A stretch of DNA of 64,000 nt from Armigeres subalbatus. Taxonomy: Eukaryota; Arthropoda; Insecta; Diptera; Culicidae. This document shows positions 41,560 to 55,200 of this stretch, piece after piece (positions within the stretch are counted from its first letter, which is position 1; every line of letters starts with the position of its first letter). The DNA is taken from contig NC_085140.1 in the NCBI RefSeq assembly GCF_024139115.2, positions 420,558,283 to 420,622,282 on the forward strand, in the 5' to 3' direction. The notes under the pieces are model-generated. The model searched no databases. It was given only the letters and a program-made list of their open reading frames with translations, and had not been told where the DNA came from. The position numbers were made by a program, and so were the translations under genes.

Positions 41560-43560
41560 GTCTCGGAGTCGAGGACCGATGTCGCCCTCCTGTCCGACCC
41601 GTACAACGTCCCTGTCGATAACGTTAATTGGGTGGCGGACAGGTCTAAGATGGCGGCTATTTGCATGACGGAACGGTACCCGATCCAAGAGGTGGTACAC
41701 TCCTCTGCTGAGGGTGTCGCGATAGCCAAGATCAATGGTGTGTTCTATTGTAGCTGCTATGCCCCACCAAGGTAGCCATTAGAACAGTTCAACCAGATGA
41801 TCGATAGGCTATCGTCCGACCTAGTGGGTCGAAAGCCGGTCATCATAGCAGGAGATTTTAACCCATGGGTAGTGGAATTGGGCAGCCGCTGCACTAATCG
41901 AGGGGGTCAAGCGTTACTAGAGGCGCTAGCGAAGCTCGACGCAGTGCTAGTCAATGATGGTTCCGCTAGCACATTCAAAAGGAACGGGGTCGAGTCATGG
42001 ATTGACGTAAAGTTCATCAGTCCTGGTCTGGCACCAGACTTGGACAGGAGGATGGACTAGGGTTACACCGATAGTGATCATCTAGCAATTCGCTTAAAGA
42101 TCAACTATGGCGTGCAACATCCGAGGTCCGGGGATCCCTGTCAGGTCCGTGGGTGGAGGACCAATCACTTCGAAAGCGAAAATGTCACCGCCGCCCTGGG
42201 ATTGGAAGCCAACACTGAAGGTTTAAGTGGCGATGTGTTAGTAACTGTCCTATCACGCGCGTGCGACGCCACCATGCTGAGAAAAGCCCTGCCGAGAAAT
42301 GACAAACGCTCGGTATAATGGTGGAGTGCCGAGTTTGCGATCCTTCGATCAACCAGCCTCGAGGCTGCAAGACGGATGCAACAGGCCCATCCACACCGAG
42401 GATGAAGGGGTGGATCTCTGTGAAGTGTTACGAGCTGCTAAACTGGCCTTTAAAAAGGCCATCAAGATCAGTAAGAGAGCGTGTTTCGACAACCTATGCG
42501 AAGGAGTCAACGCGAATTCGTGAGGTGGCGCCTACAGCACAGTGATGGCCAAGACCAAAGGAAGTTATTCACCCCCCGAACGGTCCCCGGATAGGTTGGC
42601 GAGGTTTATCGAGGTACTCTTCCCGTCCCGAGCCACAAGTCCCTGGCCTCCTTCACCGCAAGGGTATATGGGTGCGGCCGAAATGGTGACTTCAGTGACG
42701 AACGAAGAGTTACTCGCGGTGGCCAAATCCCTGGTAACGAACAAAGCTCAAGAACCTGATGGAGTTCCGAATAGCGCTATGCACTATGCAGAGATGCTTT
42801 GATGAGTGTAGATTTCCCGAAAGATGGAAAAAGCAGAAATTGGTGTTTTTGCCGAAGGCCGGGAAGCCGCCGGGTGACCCATCGGCGTATAGAGCAGTCT
42901 GTCTTATAGACACGACGGGCAAGTTGCTAGAGAGGATCATCCTCAACAGGTCGACCCCGTACTCAGAAAGTACGGACGGCCTGTCAAGCAATCAGTTCGG
43001 TTTTCCCAAGCGTAAGTCCACGTTGGACGCTATTAACTCGGTGGTAAAGACCGCCGAGATAGTGATTCAACAAAAAAGGCGAGGTATTCGATATACTGTG
43101 CTATTATACTGTACTATTATACGAGACCGATGCCGGTCAGAGAAGCGTTCCTATTACCACAAGAGTTCCGCAAGGTTCAATACTGGGCCCCTTATTATGG
43201 AATCTTATGTACGACGGAATGCGATCGTCGGCTTCGCCGATGACGTAAACCTTGGAGGACCACGGGGAGTAAATTGCCGAGGTAGAACTGACGCGGCAGA
43301 CGCGATCAGCACGGTGGCGGATTGGATGACCGCCAGAGACTTCGAGCTCGCTCAACATAAGACGGAGGTGGTTATCGTCAACAACCGCAAGTCGGTTCAA
43401 CATGCAGTGACTCATGTGAGTGAAGTCGCGATCGCATCAAAGCGGAGTTTGAAGCTCCTTGGGGTCGTGATAGACGACAAGCTGACCTTCGCCAGCCATG
43501 TCGACTATGCATGCAAGAGGGTTTCGACTGCTGTTGCGGCATTATCGAGGACGTAGGCTA
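41560..43560 (+). pseudogene. LINE ORF2: AP endonuclease and reverse transcriptase
   Basis: Endonuclease part: AIAKINGVFYCSCYAPPR, IIAGDFNPW (41853-41870) and GYTDSDHLAI (about 42061-42090). RT part: KAQEPDGVPN (about 42745), SSNQFGFPKRKSTLDAI, VPQGSILGPLLWN in another frame (about 43160) and FADDVNLGG (about 43233), the catalytic Asp pair. Stops at 41773-41775 and 42058-42060 fall where the family has a conserved aromatic, and several frameshifts follow. Inactive. Confidence 0.75.
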
Positions 43561-44920
43561 CTGGCAGGCGTTGCCGTATCTATTCTTAGATACGGCAGTC
43601 CTTCCTGGGGGAAAGCTCTGGGAGCAACCAGTTATCTGCAGGAGCTGGAAAGCACGTACCGCTTGATGTGTCTCAGAGTGACATTTGCCTACCGCAACGA
43701 TATCATATCAGAAGAAGAAGAAGACGATATCACACGATGCAGCCTGCATGATAGCGAACGTGATGCCAGTCGGGCTGGTCATCTGGGAAGACGAGGAGTA
43801 TTTCGAGCTACGTGGCACCAGAGGAGCCCCCGAACGCATCAGGGTGACTTCGGTTGCCAGATGACAACGCGAGTGAAATAACTCTTCTAAAGGTAGGTGG
43901 ACCCACCGGCTAATACATAATATATCGAGCTGGGTGGGGAGACCTCATGGAGAAGTTCACTTCCATCTGACACAATTCCTGAAATGCCTGCTTCCGACAG
44001 TACCTTCACAGTTTTAGGCATGCGCTGGGAACCTTATGTTCTGACTGCCCAGGTGTTAATGAAACTGGAGAGCTATTCATATGTCCTCGTTTCGACGTCG
44101 AAAGAAGAGCTATGCAAGACTTTTGCGGTTGGGACACAACCCAGGATACCCCAAGGGATACTCTTATCCTGAGGATGTGCCAACCGGTGGAGAAGTGTAA
44201 CGCAGTTTCAACTGCTACCACTCAGATTACATGCAGCTTGCAGAGAGTCTGGCACGCCGAGCAGCAGTCGACAAGCATAATTAAGGCTCCCCCAGACCTA
44301 AGCGATTTCATCGCCACGACGGCGACAACTAGTCGCCGCGATTCTATCGTTGGGTCGCTGCAGGCAATGATCTATTTACGCTTCCATACCAACGGCGACA
44401 GAATCGCTGTCGCCAAGTGATAGAATCGCGTCGCGACTGTTGCGTCCCGTGTGTTTGGGGGAACCTTTAACTTGTTATTGGTTAGTTAGAGCGAAAAGGG
44501 CTGAATGCGGGGAAGTGAATGAGTAGCCTGCACAGGCTGAGATAAGTATGACATAACGGGTGGCAATCGCAGGCGTCACCTCGAGGCATGGTAGAAGAGA
44601 ATAGAGTGATCAGCATCCAAGTCAGCCTCGCATGGCATGTCAGAAGTTAAGTAAAAAACTAAATAAGTAAGTCCCTCATAATGTGTCAGAGCGTGTGTCG
44701 GGAGGAGATGCAGGGTGTGCTAGAGTGAGCACCCAAATAAGTCTCAAACTGGTGTGCTAGAGCGTGAATCATGTGGCTGGGTGAGCATCCTAGTTAGTAT
44801 CACATATTGCGTAAAAGGTGAGTATCCAAGTTAGATCCGCATGGTATGTTAGTGGTGTGAGCAACCGAAATGGTGCGTCAGAGAGAGTGTCAGGGTCAGG
44901 GTTTGCAGAAATCGCTCTCA
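43561..44920 (+). mobile_element. LINE ORF2 C-terminus and 3' region
   Basis: Decayed coding sequence to about 44420, then non-coding DNA with repeated GTGAGCAYCCAAGTTAG-like blocks at about 44540-44890. No clean poly(A) or target duplication was found. Confidence 0.5.
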
Positions 44921-45680
44921 ATAGATAACAATCATCGATAAAAGAAAAGCAAAAACTGTTCCGTATCATAACAATAAGCCATGATAACAAATTCTTTAAA
45001 TCAAAAATTTAAAATTAAACAACCCCTCTTGAGTCATAAATACCATCTCTGGCGGGCTGAGTGGAATGAGCGTTTTTCCATAAAGCGAGTTCCATAAGCA
45101 GATCCGATCAAGAAACTAAAAGATTTTGATGAAGTTGAAAATCAAAACATAAAATCAAACAATGTTTCCTGTTTGGACATGTGGCGCCATCTCTTCGCTT
45201 ATTACCACTTGGCAATCCGACTGTCATGTTTTTTCGAGCTTGAACGTCTGTCTGCGGTAAAATCTTCAAATTTATAAAAGTACTCAAAATAAAACTATTT
45301 TCGAGGGTTTTGTTAGCTCTAACAACACTCACTGTTAAAATGGATCGATATTTTTTTTGGAGATATGCATTTTCATGGTTGGCCATATTAGGCACTAAGA
45401 AGGCCAAAACCGGTAAACTACCCTACCTGTCTGAAAACCATTTGGTAAATTTTTATTTTGATCGAATTAAAACCCGACCGGGCCCATTTTTTGTAAGGCT
45501 ACTTAATTTGTTTGTTGAGTGGTTTGAAGTCGATAATTTCCTAAAAGTTAATCATAAACTCGTTGGATAGAGTCCATTTCTCGTTTGAAAACTGGATGCT
45601 TTTCGTCACTGATTACACTATCAAATGATTCCTTATAAACAACACAACTTAGTATAATATTATAGTATTTAATGTTTCAA
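44921..45680. other. no gene seen
   Basis: Spacer between the LINE and the 3' end of IDGF-like gene 2. An 86-codon frame at 45310-45570 resembles nothing I know. Confidence 0.4.
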
Positions 45681-45685
45681 CATAA

Positions 45686-45691
45686 TTTATT
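45686..45691 (-). terminator. poly(A) signal of IDGF-like gene 2
   Basis: AATAAA on the minus strand, 55 nt past the TAG at 45747-45749. Position is closely similar to that in gene 1. Confidence 0.7.
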
Positions 45692-45746
45692 TTTCAATCA
45701 ACAAGCCACTAACGAATTAAAATCACTGGTATTCTTGCATCCGCAT

Positions 45747-46221
45747 CTACAATCTGTACTTAGCCGCACGCAAGATCGGATACTTCTCTCCGGCACAGCT
45801 GCCCCGGAAGTCGTCGAATGCCAAATCGTTGAGTGCAATGCCACCAAGTCCCTTGGCCTTCACGTATGCCGCCTTATTGCCAGCGCTGTCCGGATCTTCG
45901 TACGAAACCCACACTCCGTGCTCTCCGTTGCTATCGGGCACACGGAATGCATATGGACCGAACCGCTTGGTTGGATCGTTCACCTTACGCAGAGGACCGT
46001 CGGCACCCTTCAGGCCCGTATTGCTCGGGTTCGGCAACTTGGCACAGGTCTCCGCCCACGAGTAGAATCCTTCCTGCTGCAGCTGAGGGCCAGCTGGGGC
46101 AGCACCATCGGCTGGCAGAGGAGGAACTCCAGTGATACCAGAATCACCATCCATCTTCCATCCGCGACCGTGTGTTGGAATAGAAACGATCAGCTTCGAA
46201 GCCGGAGCGTGGTTGTTCAAC
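45747..46221 (-). CDS. IDGF-like gene 2, exon 3
   Basis: Acceptor TTGTTTCAG before 46221. Encodes residues 284-441, including SIPTHGRGWKMDG and [20 protein letters not shown], ending AAKYRL. It is 475 nt, identical in length to the gene 1 exon. Confidence 0.95.
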
Positions 46222-49200
46222 CTGAAACAATTTTTAATTAGATGATAAGAAAATATACGTTATCAAAAATATTACCAAAGCTTGACAAGTGCATCCACGT
46301 TGCTCTCGGGAACTCGTTCAGAGAGCTCATAAATGGGTGCAAAGTAGTCGGCCTCTTTCTTATTTCGTTCGGGAGTTTGCATGTCGTATGCGGCAATGTT
46401 GACAAAGTCGAGGTAATTGACGATAGCAGGAATGTCCATAAACATGGAAGCATTTACGTGAGGCAGAACGGTGACTCCCAGTTGGTATCCATCCGAGCGG
46501 AAGGCATTCTTCAATTCCCGCAGCAAGGCGGTGAATTCTTCACGGTGCTCATCGGCCTTTTCATCCAGAGCACTGTCACCGGAGAACACTTTCTTGAATC
46601 CGTGCCACAGCTTACCCGGAGTGGAGCGCACCTTCTTGGGCTTGTTCTGTGGGAATTGCCATGCTAGATCGATTCCATCAAATTCGTATGTCTTCACAAT
46701 CGAGTAAACGCTGTTGATGAAGGTAATTCGACCCGCTCCAGATTCCAGCAGTTCCAGATACTTGGGAGAAGCGGACGAGAAGCGATAGCCACCGATGCCC
46801 AGCAGGACCTTGAGGCCGGGGAATTTACGTTTCAGACCGGTCACCTGGCGGTAGTTACCCTTACCGGTGTCGAGGTCGAGGTTGGCATTTCGGCTGACGG
46901 CTTTGTTGGAGTCGGGATCCAGAGCGGCGTAACCGTACACGAGGTGGGTACAGAAAGGAAGGGCCGCTTCGATGTCAGTTAGCGATACTTTGCCGAGACC
47001 TATGGGAAGTGAAGAAGTATTGATCACTTAAAAATATTTGTTTTTTTTTGTATCAGTCGAAATGGTTTAGTCTAGGTGTGAATTATGGACATGGGGCAGT
47101 CAAGGGCTTTTTCCACTCATTAGCACTTATAAATCACACCTGGCTGATTTGTGGTTGATTGAATGTTCCAGAAGAAGGCGACAAAAGTCACTGCAATGAT
47201 GTAATCAATTGCGCAGCCTTACAAAGTTGGGCAGTAAATGACGTATAATATTTTTTGGGAGCGAGACCAACGTACAACACGACAGGTAAAACTACAAAAC
47301 AAAAATTTTATTCTATTATTGGTAGGGTTGTTCAACTGTTTTTAGAAGAGCTAGTACTATTAATTCTCTTTAACTCCACTACTAGATTTGAACTATGCAG
47401 ACATCATCAAAGAGACCGTCTTTAGAGTTCCTTAATTGATTTTACAACTTTCATTATAAGAAAGGCAGTATCACCTCTAGGTTCATTAAATAAGAATTGT
47501 AATGATCGTTTGAGAAACTGCTTTATGTTACATTTTCTGGCCAAAATGAGAATCTGAATCCTCGTCCAAAAATACATATTCTGGCAAAACATATGGAATA
47601 AAATTTGTTCAGGAATGTATGATTTTTTTCGTTTGTTTGAGAAACCACATATCTGCACGCACTTAGAAGAGCAATTATGGAGTATGGCTTGCAGTTTTCA
47701 CACTAGAAGTGCCCCCACGGTGTTGAGTTTTGCCAAAAACTATTGATCTGTATCGAAGAAATCAAAAGATTCGATGGCGATTTATTCAAAAACAGTATTT
47801 TTTGTTATTTTCTCGAAATTATCTAAAATGGATATATGCAGTTTTTCGAACAAATTATTCAATTGATCTTAGAGAGAAATGTCTTTGAACGGCGTTTTAT
47901 CGTCATTCAATCGTTTTGTAACCTTTAACAAGCAGATGGCAAATTAGTATCTTATTAAGAGTCTCTTCAATAAAAATATAACAAAAAAGATACAACTGTG
48001 TAGTACGAAAAAAATGATTTTTTTAGATATACTATTTTAATAAAAGCTTTCATTCATTCTAAAAACTTGTCGTGCATATGAGGTAGATAAGCTGGACTGT
48101 AGATTTAAGACAAAATATATTTCATATCTCGTAGCAACATCATTGCACTATACAGCCTCTTATACCAATAATAAACTGGATAGCAATTACCTTGAAAAAT
48201 CCCCAAACAATATCCTTACGTATTCAGTGAGCGAGATTCTCGAATTCTGCGAAACCATCCCCATCTTGAAGTGCTACACCGCTTGAATGCTAACATAGAA
48301 ACCAAACATTCACCTTACAATATTTCGTAAGTAAACAGGTCACGCTCGAAAAGGCAACCGCTTTGTTGAAATATTAATGTGTACTCGGGGATTGCGATTT
48401 TTTGTTAGTTGATTCGTTGAGGCTTTACGTTCATTGTGATGCGCTGATTTATCACCTCAACGCTCAACATAAATTTATTAAACCGGCATTTGTTTGCTTC
48501 TCAGTACCATGTGATGATGCTTGACTTTCTCGGCTTCGTCAATCGCGTGTCTGCCTATTTACAATCATCATCCTGATAGCGCTGCATTGTCTAGTTCAGA
48601 GGTCATCAGTGATCTACCTCGCGTAATCGGTTGCCAGAGGTTTGAAACCCTCCTCATTGCATCACGAAACTAGACCAAAACACCGAAACTTGTTCTGGCT
48701 GATAACGGCTGTAGACAGTTGAAGCGTGCAGAGCAAAAAAAACTGACCGGTTTCTAGAGGAATCGCCATCACGAAAACAAGGCAATCTCCTTCTCATTAG
48801 GGTCATTTCGCTTGAGACACGATTCCATGGTGATTTACCTACCAACCGAGCCACGCCGGCCTAAGGGGCAGATGACAAAACTGAACGAAAATAGATCGCA
48901 ATTAAGGGCAATTGACACCGGTGAGATGTTCTCATGCATATATTAGATAGACAGACAGGCAGGCAGATAGGTGGCTTCAGATCGTAGGAATTCATGGAGC
49001 AATGTAAAAAAATTTCACAAAAGAATGATATTGGTTTTTGCTTTTGGTTGAAAAAGTTGGTTTCAATTAAATGTTTCAAATAAAGTCGATTCCAAGCTTT
49101 TCATCCAACCACTGAGGTGGGAGTCGGAGTACTTGATGATCGGGTCCTCATCCAATGATCTATAATTGCACCTCAAAGTGCATGGACAGGAAAAATCAGT

Positions 49201-52200
49201 GCCTTTTTTAACAGGCATAATTTTTTCGTATTTCTATCAAAATCAGTCGTTATTTTAGGACGAGTCTTAGGAAAAAATAAAGTCTTATTTCTGCCAAAAA
49301 TGTCATATAGGTACGCAGCTTCGCAGCCAAACTTTTCAGGTACTTGTGTGCCTCACGCACAGTGTGACTGATAGCAAAGATTTTTACGGGGAGGAGTGCA
49401 AAGCATTTCCTCAACTCCTAATTCTAAGGCCCTAGAAATTAAATAAGCTTTATAATGTAGCAAGTACAGTTTCGACCCATTTTTCTCATTTATCCGTAAT
49501 CCTATTTACTGACGAAACCCACTTTCAAACGCATCCGAATCGTTCAAGCCATTTTCCAAGATGATTTTGCTGTCGTGGACGAGACTGTGCGTCAGCTTTC
49601 GTTCGAAAAACGATTAGAACGTAAATATGGGGGTGTATTCAAAAGGCATAGAGAACCTGTGAAATAGTTACCGAACAGTTTCATAACAGAAAAGGGTTAA
49701 GATTATGAAATACCTTAGTGGATTGTGCCTACGACTTCGTATGGTAATTTTGTCATTAATTACTCGACCACCAGTCACAAGCCAGTGTAATAAAAAAATT
49801 CCATAAAAATTCATTGTTTTGCCTTAGTTCTATGATTACGGCTACAATATTTGACAACAAGGAAACGTTTGGCAATATAGAAGACCATCAAGAACAAATC
49901 TCAAAGGATCAAAAAGAGAAAATACCCTACGCGAATATGTAGAACGCTATCGAACGGGCTTGATGTTTATATGGCTACCACTTCTGCCTCATACGCAGTC
50001 GGTTCAATCCCAGGCCTGTTCCATTCCTCCTACTTTTTGTATGTTTCCATATATTTCTCATGTTCTAGCAATCGTTAGAATTAGAAATGGGCTTTCATGG
50101 GCAGAACCTAACCAACAACCTAACCCCCAATTGAAAAAAAAAAACATCCGCGTGAACTCGTGACGAGTGCAGAGGTGTTCTCGGCCTGCAGTGGGCTTGC
50201 ATCATCGATTCCTTTCCAACCCCGATATACCGTGAGGAAGTATCCAGCGTCGTTATCGACCGTTTAAAATGCTAGAGCTCTCGAACTGTGCTCAGTTGGA
50301 GAAATTACAGAATTAGCATCGCATTCTCGGAAATATCAGCGCATGCAAGGCAAATGATTCTTGTCATATCGTGCTTGGGTTCTGATAAAGGCTTGTTGCA
50401 CCTGTGCGTTTGTCAGTAACAAACTCTGTTGACGACAAAGGGTATATTGTTAGGCGTTGCTCGAATATTGATTTACTGGACTCAACTTCGTTTATTTTAG
50501 TTCCTGATGTAATCAACAAGAACACAAAGAAGGGTATTGTTCCAACAAAAAACCCACATCCAGATTTTTTTTCCAAGCCGACGAAGCCCTACACGGAAGA
50601 AGAAAAGTACCCAAAATTGAGTATTTTAAACTTACTTTCGAGTTATTTTTCTCTTCTCTTTCATCCACTCTTTCTTTTGTTGTCAAAACAAAAGAGCCAA
50701 ACAATCCAACGACGCCAGTTCAATACGGGAAGCCAATTTTGAGTTTTATTACCTGAGGTCGAAATTGAGTGAATTAAACTTACATTTGGGTAAATAAATT
50801 TTCCGTTGGGTACTTTTTTAACATGGGAGTAAAGGCAAACTACTTCGACCCTACTTACTCAATTTTGGGTTCCCGTACGGATGTTCGAGGTTGGGTGAAT
50901 TAAACTCACTATTGGGTAGTTTATTTCTTCCGTATAGGAGAACGTGAAGACGAGGTGCGCCATCAGTACTGGTAGTTTTCGTAACTGTCATGTAAAAGCG
51001 AAAACAGTTCAAGAGACCAAATGAAAATGTAGCCGTCTCCCAGTCACCTGTCACATTACAAGCAGTCATGATAGGAATGTTGCTTAGTTTTAATAGATCT
51101 GTGCAAATAACGATGACTAGTCGATAAAATGATTGTATTGTTTTTGATTTTCGAGGTTAAAGTAACATAATTGAAAACAAACAGCTAAACCGTCTAAGAC
51201 GAATTAAGTACTGTCCATTTAATTCCACCAGTTAATTTTTGTTATCTTTGCAGATACGTATTTCGACCAAGTCAAGTACAAGACACTGAAGACGACCACA
51301 CAGTTGTGGTCGAAATACGTATCTGCAAAGATAACGAAAATTAACTGGTGGAATTAAATGGACAGTACTTAATTCGTCTTAGACGGTTTAATACATTCCA
51401 CTAAACGAGCTTAATATATTTTTCCAACAAACAGCTGTTTACAATAGTTTGATGCGTTTTCATGAAATAAAAATCCGTGAAAATGTTGCAGAATTCCTTT
51501 CATTGTTTATGTTTTCTATGAAAGCGGAAGAGAATAAAATGTAAATATCGCGTGACCTCTCTCAATGAAAATGAAAATCTCAGTACTGGCGTCCATTTTA
51601 CTAACAACGTCAGAACCAAGCGAAAGTATGTAGATCCCGGTCAAGCTCACCCGAGCAGCACACATGTTGCATACAAGTTTCTGTGACCCATGTGCAACTA
51701 GAGATGTTGCAAATTAATCGATTACTTCGATTAATCGATTCATCGTTGTGATAATCCATTAATTTTGAATCGATTATTACCCAACGATTAATCGATTCAA
51801 TAATCGAGAGGAATCGTGAGTAATCGATTAGTTACTAATCGATAAATCAGAATTTTACGACATCATAAGGATGTCGAAAATTAATTGATTATTTCGATTA
51901 ATCGATTCATCGTTGTGATAATCGATTAATTTTGAATCGATTACTATACAATGATTAATCGATTCAATAATCGACAAGAATCAAGAGTAATCGATTAGTA
52001 ACTAATCGATTAATCGGGATTTTACGACATCTCTATGTGCAACCAAATTTAATCACATTTGAGTTAGTGCAACCAAATCTGTCTGGATTGTGCTGCTAGG
52101 GCAGCACGTTTCAGCATCCGATATGTAAACCGCTGTCAGAAAAAGTGGTACAAGAACCATTTTTATCAATTTTGAGTTTTTTACATAAACGACTTCTATT

Positions 52201-55200
52201 TGCAGAGAGCTAGTAAGGGAATGACAAAAAAGTGTTTTTGATAACTAATTTAAAAGAAAATTTGGCAATATGATGGTTAACTACCGTTAAGAATTTTACA
52301 AATGTACATGTACCACTTTTACTGGAAACGATTTTCAATTTCTGTTACATTTTGTTCCAATTTCATTTACATATTTCCCACTACTACCTTTAGGCACATC
52401 ATTTATTACATGTTAGTATAGTTGAGTTGCAGAAAATTGTAAATTTGAATTTATTATTCGAAGTTTTTGGGAAAATGCGTCTCCTGTAAAATTTACTCAA
52501 TGTGACACTTTCACTGGCACCGATTCATGTATTACCACCAACTCTAAAATGTGTGGATCTGCATTGGACAGCCACTTTCATAATGGATGTTAGGCATAAA
52601 ATGACTCAAAGAACAGTCCATGACATAAAGAAGGCAAAATTATGCCAAACGTCCATTATGCCTAACGTATATTGTGCCTAGCGTCCGTTATGCCTAACGT
52701 CCATTATGCCTAACGTCGCGGACCCCACGCAACTGTCGGAGGAAATTGCGATGACTGCTCCTAGTGGCAATTTTGTGGTAATAACGACATGGTGATCGGG
52801 GGATCGCTCTTCTCCCGTGGGTCTCCCGTGACGGCTTTACAGAAAATCAAATCAACCACATCTGCATCAGCCGAAAATGGAAGCGGAGCCTTCTTGATTT
52901 ACGGAATAAACGTAGTGCCGATATCGTGTCTGATCATCACCTCCTCATCGTCGAAATACGCCTGCGCAATGCGCGGATTCGTCGGCAGGAGGAAAGAGTT
53001 GGACGACGATTCAACACACGCCGACTGGAAGATGCCACGGTGAAACGGTCCTTCGTTGAAGAACAAGAGACGCGTGCTGCAGATATTCCGGATGATGGCA
53101 GCGTGGAAGACCAATGGACCGCCATCAAGAATGTCTTCATCACCACCAGCGAGAATAATCTGGGCGAACTACGCACCCAGAGAAAACAATGGATCACCGA
53201 TGATACCTGGAGGAAGATAGAGGAGCGAAGAGAAGCTAAAACCGCGATACAGCGATCGAAAACCAGAGGAGCCAAAGTCTCAGCCCGTCAACGATACGCG
53301 GCTCTTGAGAAGGAAGTAAAACGCTCATGTCGACGGGACAAGCGAGCGTGGGCAGACTCTCTGGCCGACGAAGGAGAGAGAGCCGCCGCAACCGGGGACA
53401 TTCGCCTCCTCTACGATATCTCAGGACCAGTGTTGGTAAAATCACTCATAAATCTCAATCAACGAGCGCTCCCGTGCGAACGAAATCGTCTGCGATTTTA
53501 AAGGAATGCATCACGCTTGAATTTTTCATGCTAAAACGCATCATTTCACTCATTTGCCAAAACATTATTTTGGTTTAAAAACGCATTTGAAATCACTTTG
53601 GGGGTAATTTATTGCTTATACATAAAAGAGTGTCTAATATTTTATGCGAAAAACGTCAATTTACTGTTTTTAACGAAAGAGAACAAAAGAAAACCTACGA
53701 TGATTCAAATGGATGATTCAACTAATCCCTGAGTTTTTAGGTGCTGAGTTGGGTGCGTTTCAACTCACGCTTGATTTGAATCATCCATGAGTTTTGAGAT
53801 TTTGAGTTTTTACCAACACTGCTCACGACGCTAAGGCGGGGCGAAGATGTATGCAACGATGCCTGTGAAAGACGCGAATGATCAGTTATTGACCGACCCA
53901 ACTGACCAGCTGAAACGCTGGTTCGAGCACTTCGAACAACTATTTCAAGGATCCGACGTATAACACGCGAATCCTAACCCGGATTCAGGAGAAGATCGAT
54001 GCGACTCTCCGGCGACAGCAAGCCAGATTCCGTGCCGGAATATCCTATGTGGACCATATTGTCACGCTCCGCATAATTCTGGAGCAGGTCAACGAATTCC
54101 AAGAGTCCCTTTACTTGGTATTCATTGACTACGAAAAAGCTTTCGACCGTCTCAATCACGAGAATATGTGAGGCGCCCTGAAACGCAAAGGGGTTCCTGA
54201 GAAAATCATCGGCCTCATCGACGCACAGTACGAGACCTTTTCGTGTAGAGTGCTGCACAATGGGGTTCTGTCCGACCCTATCCGGGTCGTAGCTGGTGTG
54301 AGGCAAGGATGTATTCTATCACCGTTACTGTTACTCATCGAAATCGATGAGATTCTGGTAGATGCGATTGACCGTGAACCAAACCGCGGGCTGTTATGGC
54401 AGCCTATAACCATGGAGCACCTAAACGACTTTGAATTGGCTGATGACGTTGCACTCCTCGCGCAAGGGCGCTCTGATATGCAGAGTAAGCTCAACGACCT
54501 TGCCGAGCGCTCCTCCTCGGCAGGTTTAGTCATCAACGTCAACAAAACCAAATCGTTAGATGTAAACACGGTGACTCCTTCCAGTTTCACAGTAGCCGGG
54601 CAACCAGTGGAGAATGTTGAAAGCTTCCAATATCTTGGTAGCCAAATGGCGTCAGACGGCGGTACCAAGATCGACAAAGGCGCACGTATCAAGAAAGCAA
54701 GGGCTGCCTTTGCTAGTTTAAGAAATATCTGGAAAAACAGGCAGATAAGTGAACGCACCAAAATACGAATTTTCAACTCTAACGTGAAATCTGTGCTGCT
54801 ATACGCTAGCGAAACATGGTGTGTTTCAGTGGAGAACACTCAACGGCTGCAGGTGTTCATTAACACATGCCTGCGGTATATAATTCGGGCCTGGTGGCCT
54901 CACAACTGGATCTCAAACAACGAGCTCCATCGTCGTTGTCACCAGAGGCCGATAGCAACAGCAATTCGGAATCGGAAGTGGGGCTGAGTCGGCCACACTC
55001 TACGTAGGGGCGGAAACGAAATCTGTAAACAAGCATTAGACTGGAACCCAGCGGAACATCGCAGCAGAGGCAGACGCAGAGGCTCATGGCGGCGAAGCCT
55101 CAATAAAGAAATAAAAGAAGTCGACCGAAATCTAACCTGGCAACAGGTTAAAGCGATAGCCGGGCAACGCTCAGGATGGAGATCTTTCAAGTTGGCCCTT

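Larger units (their letters stand above)
37143..41621 (+). pseudogene. LINE ORF1 (nucleic-acid-binding protein), split by insertions
   Basis: Pieces at 37143-37427, 40080-40421 and 40875-41621, separated by the two insertions. The last piece has the RNA-binding-like fold (MILVLKRGAQAS to VAYLRLPV) and three zinc-knuckle-like clusters near its C-terminus: CYRCLELVHKSYNC, CRRCGAEGHKAQEC and CLICASKTQACNHVMGGSSC. These are typical of R1-clade ORF1 proteins, which bind element RNA. An early stop lies at 37425-37427. Confidence 0.75.
36560..44920 (+). mobile_element. R1/LOA-type non-LTR retrotransposon, interrupted
   Basis: GC-richer than its surroundings. Order: 5' leader (36560-37140), ORF1, ORF2 with AP endonuclease and RT, then a 3' region with loosely repeated GAGCATCCAAGTTAG blocks (44540-44890). 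It holds a 2.5 kb hAT-like insert (37585-40079) and a Jockey tail (40422-40866). Stops and frameshifts show it is inactive. It lies between the two host genes, opposite in orientation. Exact ends are not fixed. Confidence 0.75.

Noticed and set aside
45672..46241. 189-codon plus-strand frame opposite gene 2 exon 3
   Set aside because: Antisense shadow of a well-supported coding exon with high GC at third positions.
46276..46999. Active chitinase
   Set aside because: The catalytic Glu is Gln and a nearby Asp is Ala in both genes, as in IDGF-type proteins.
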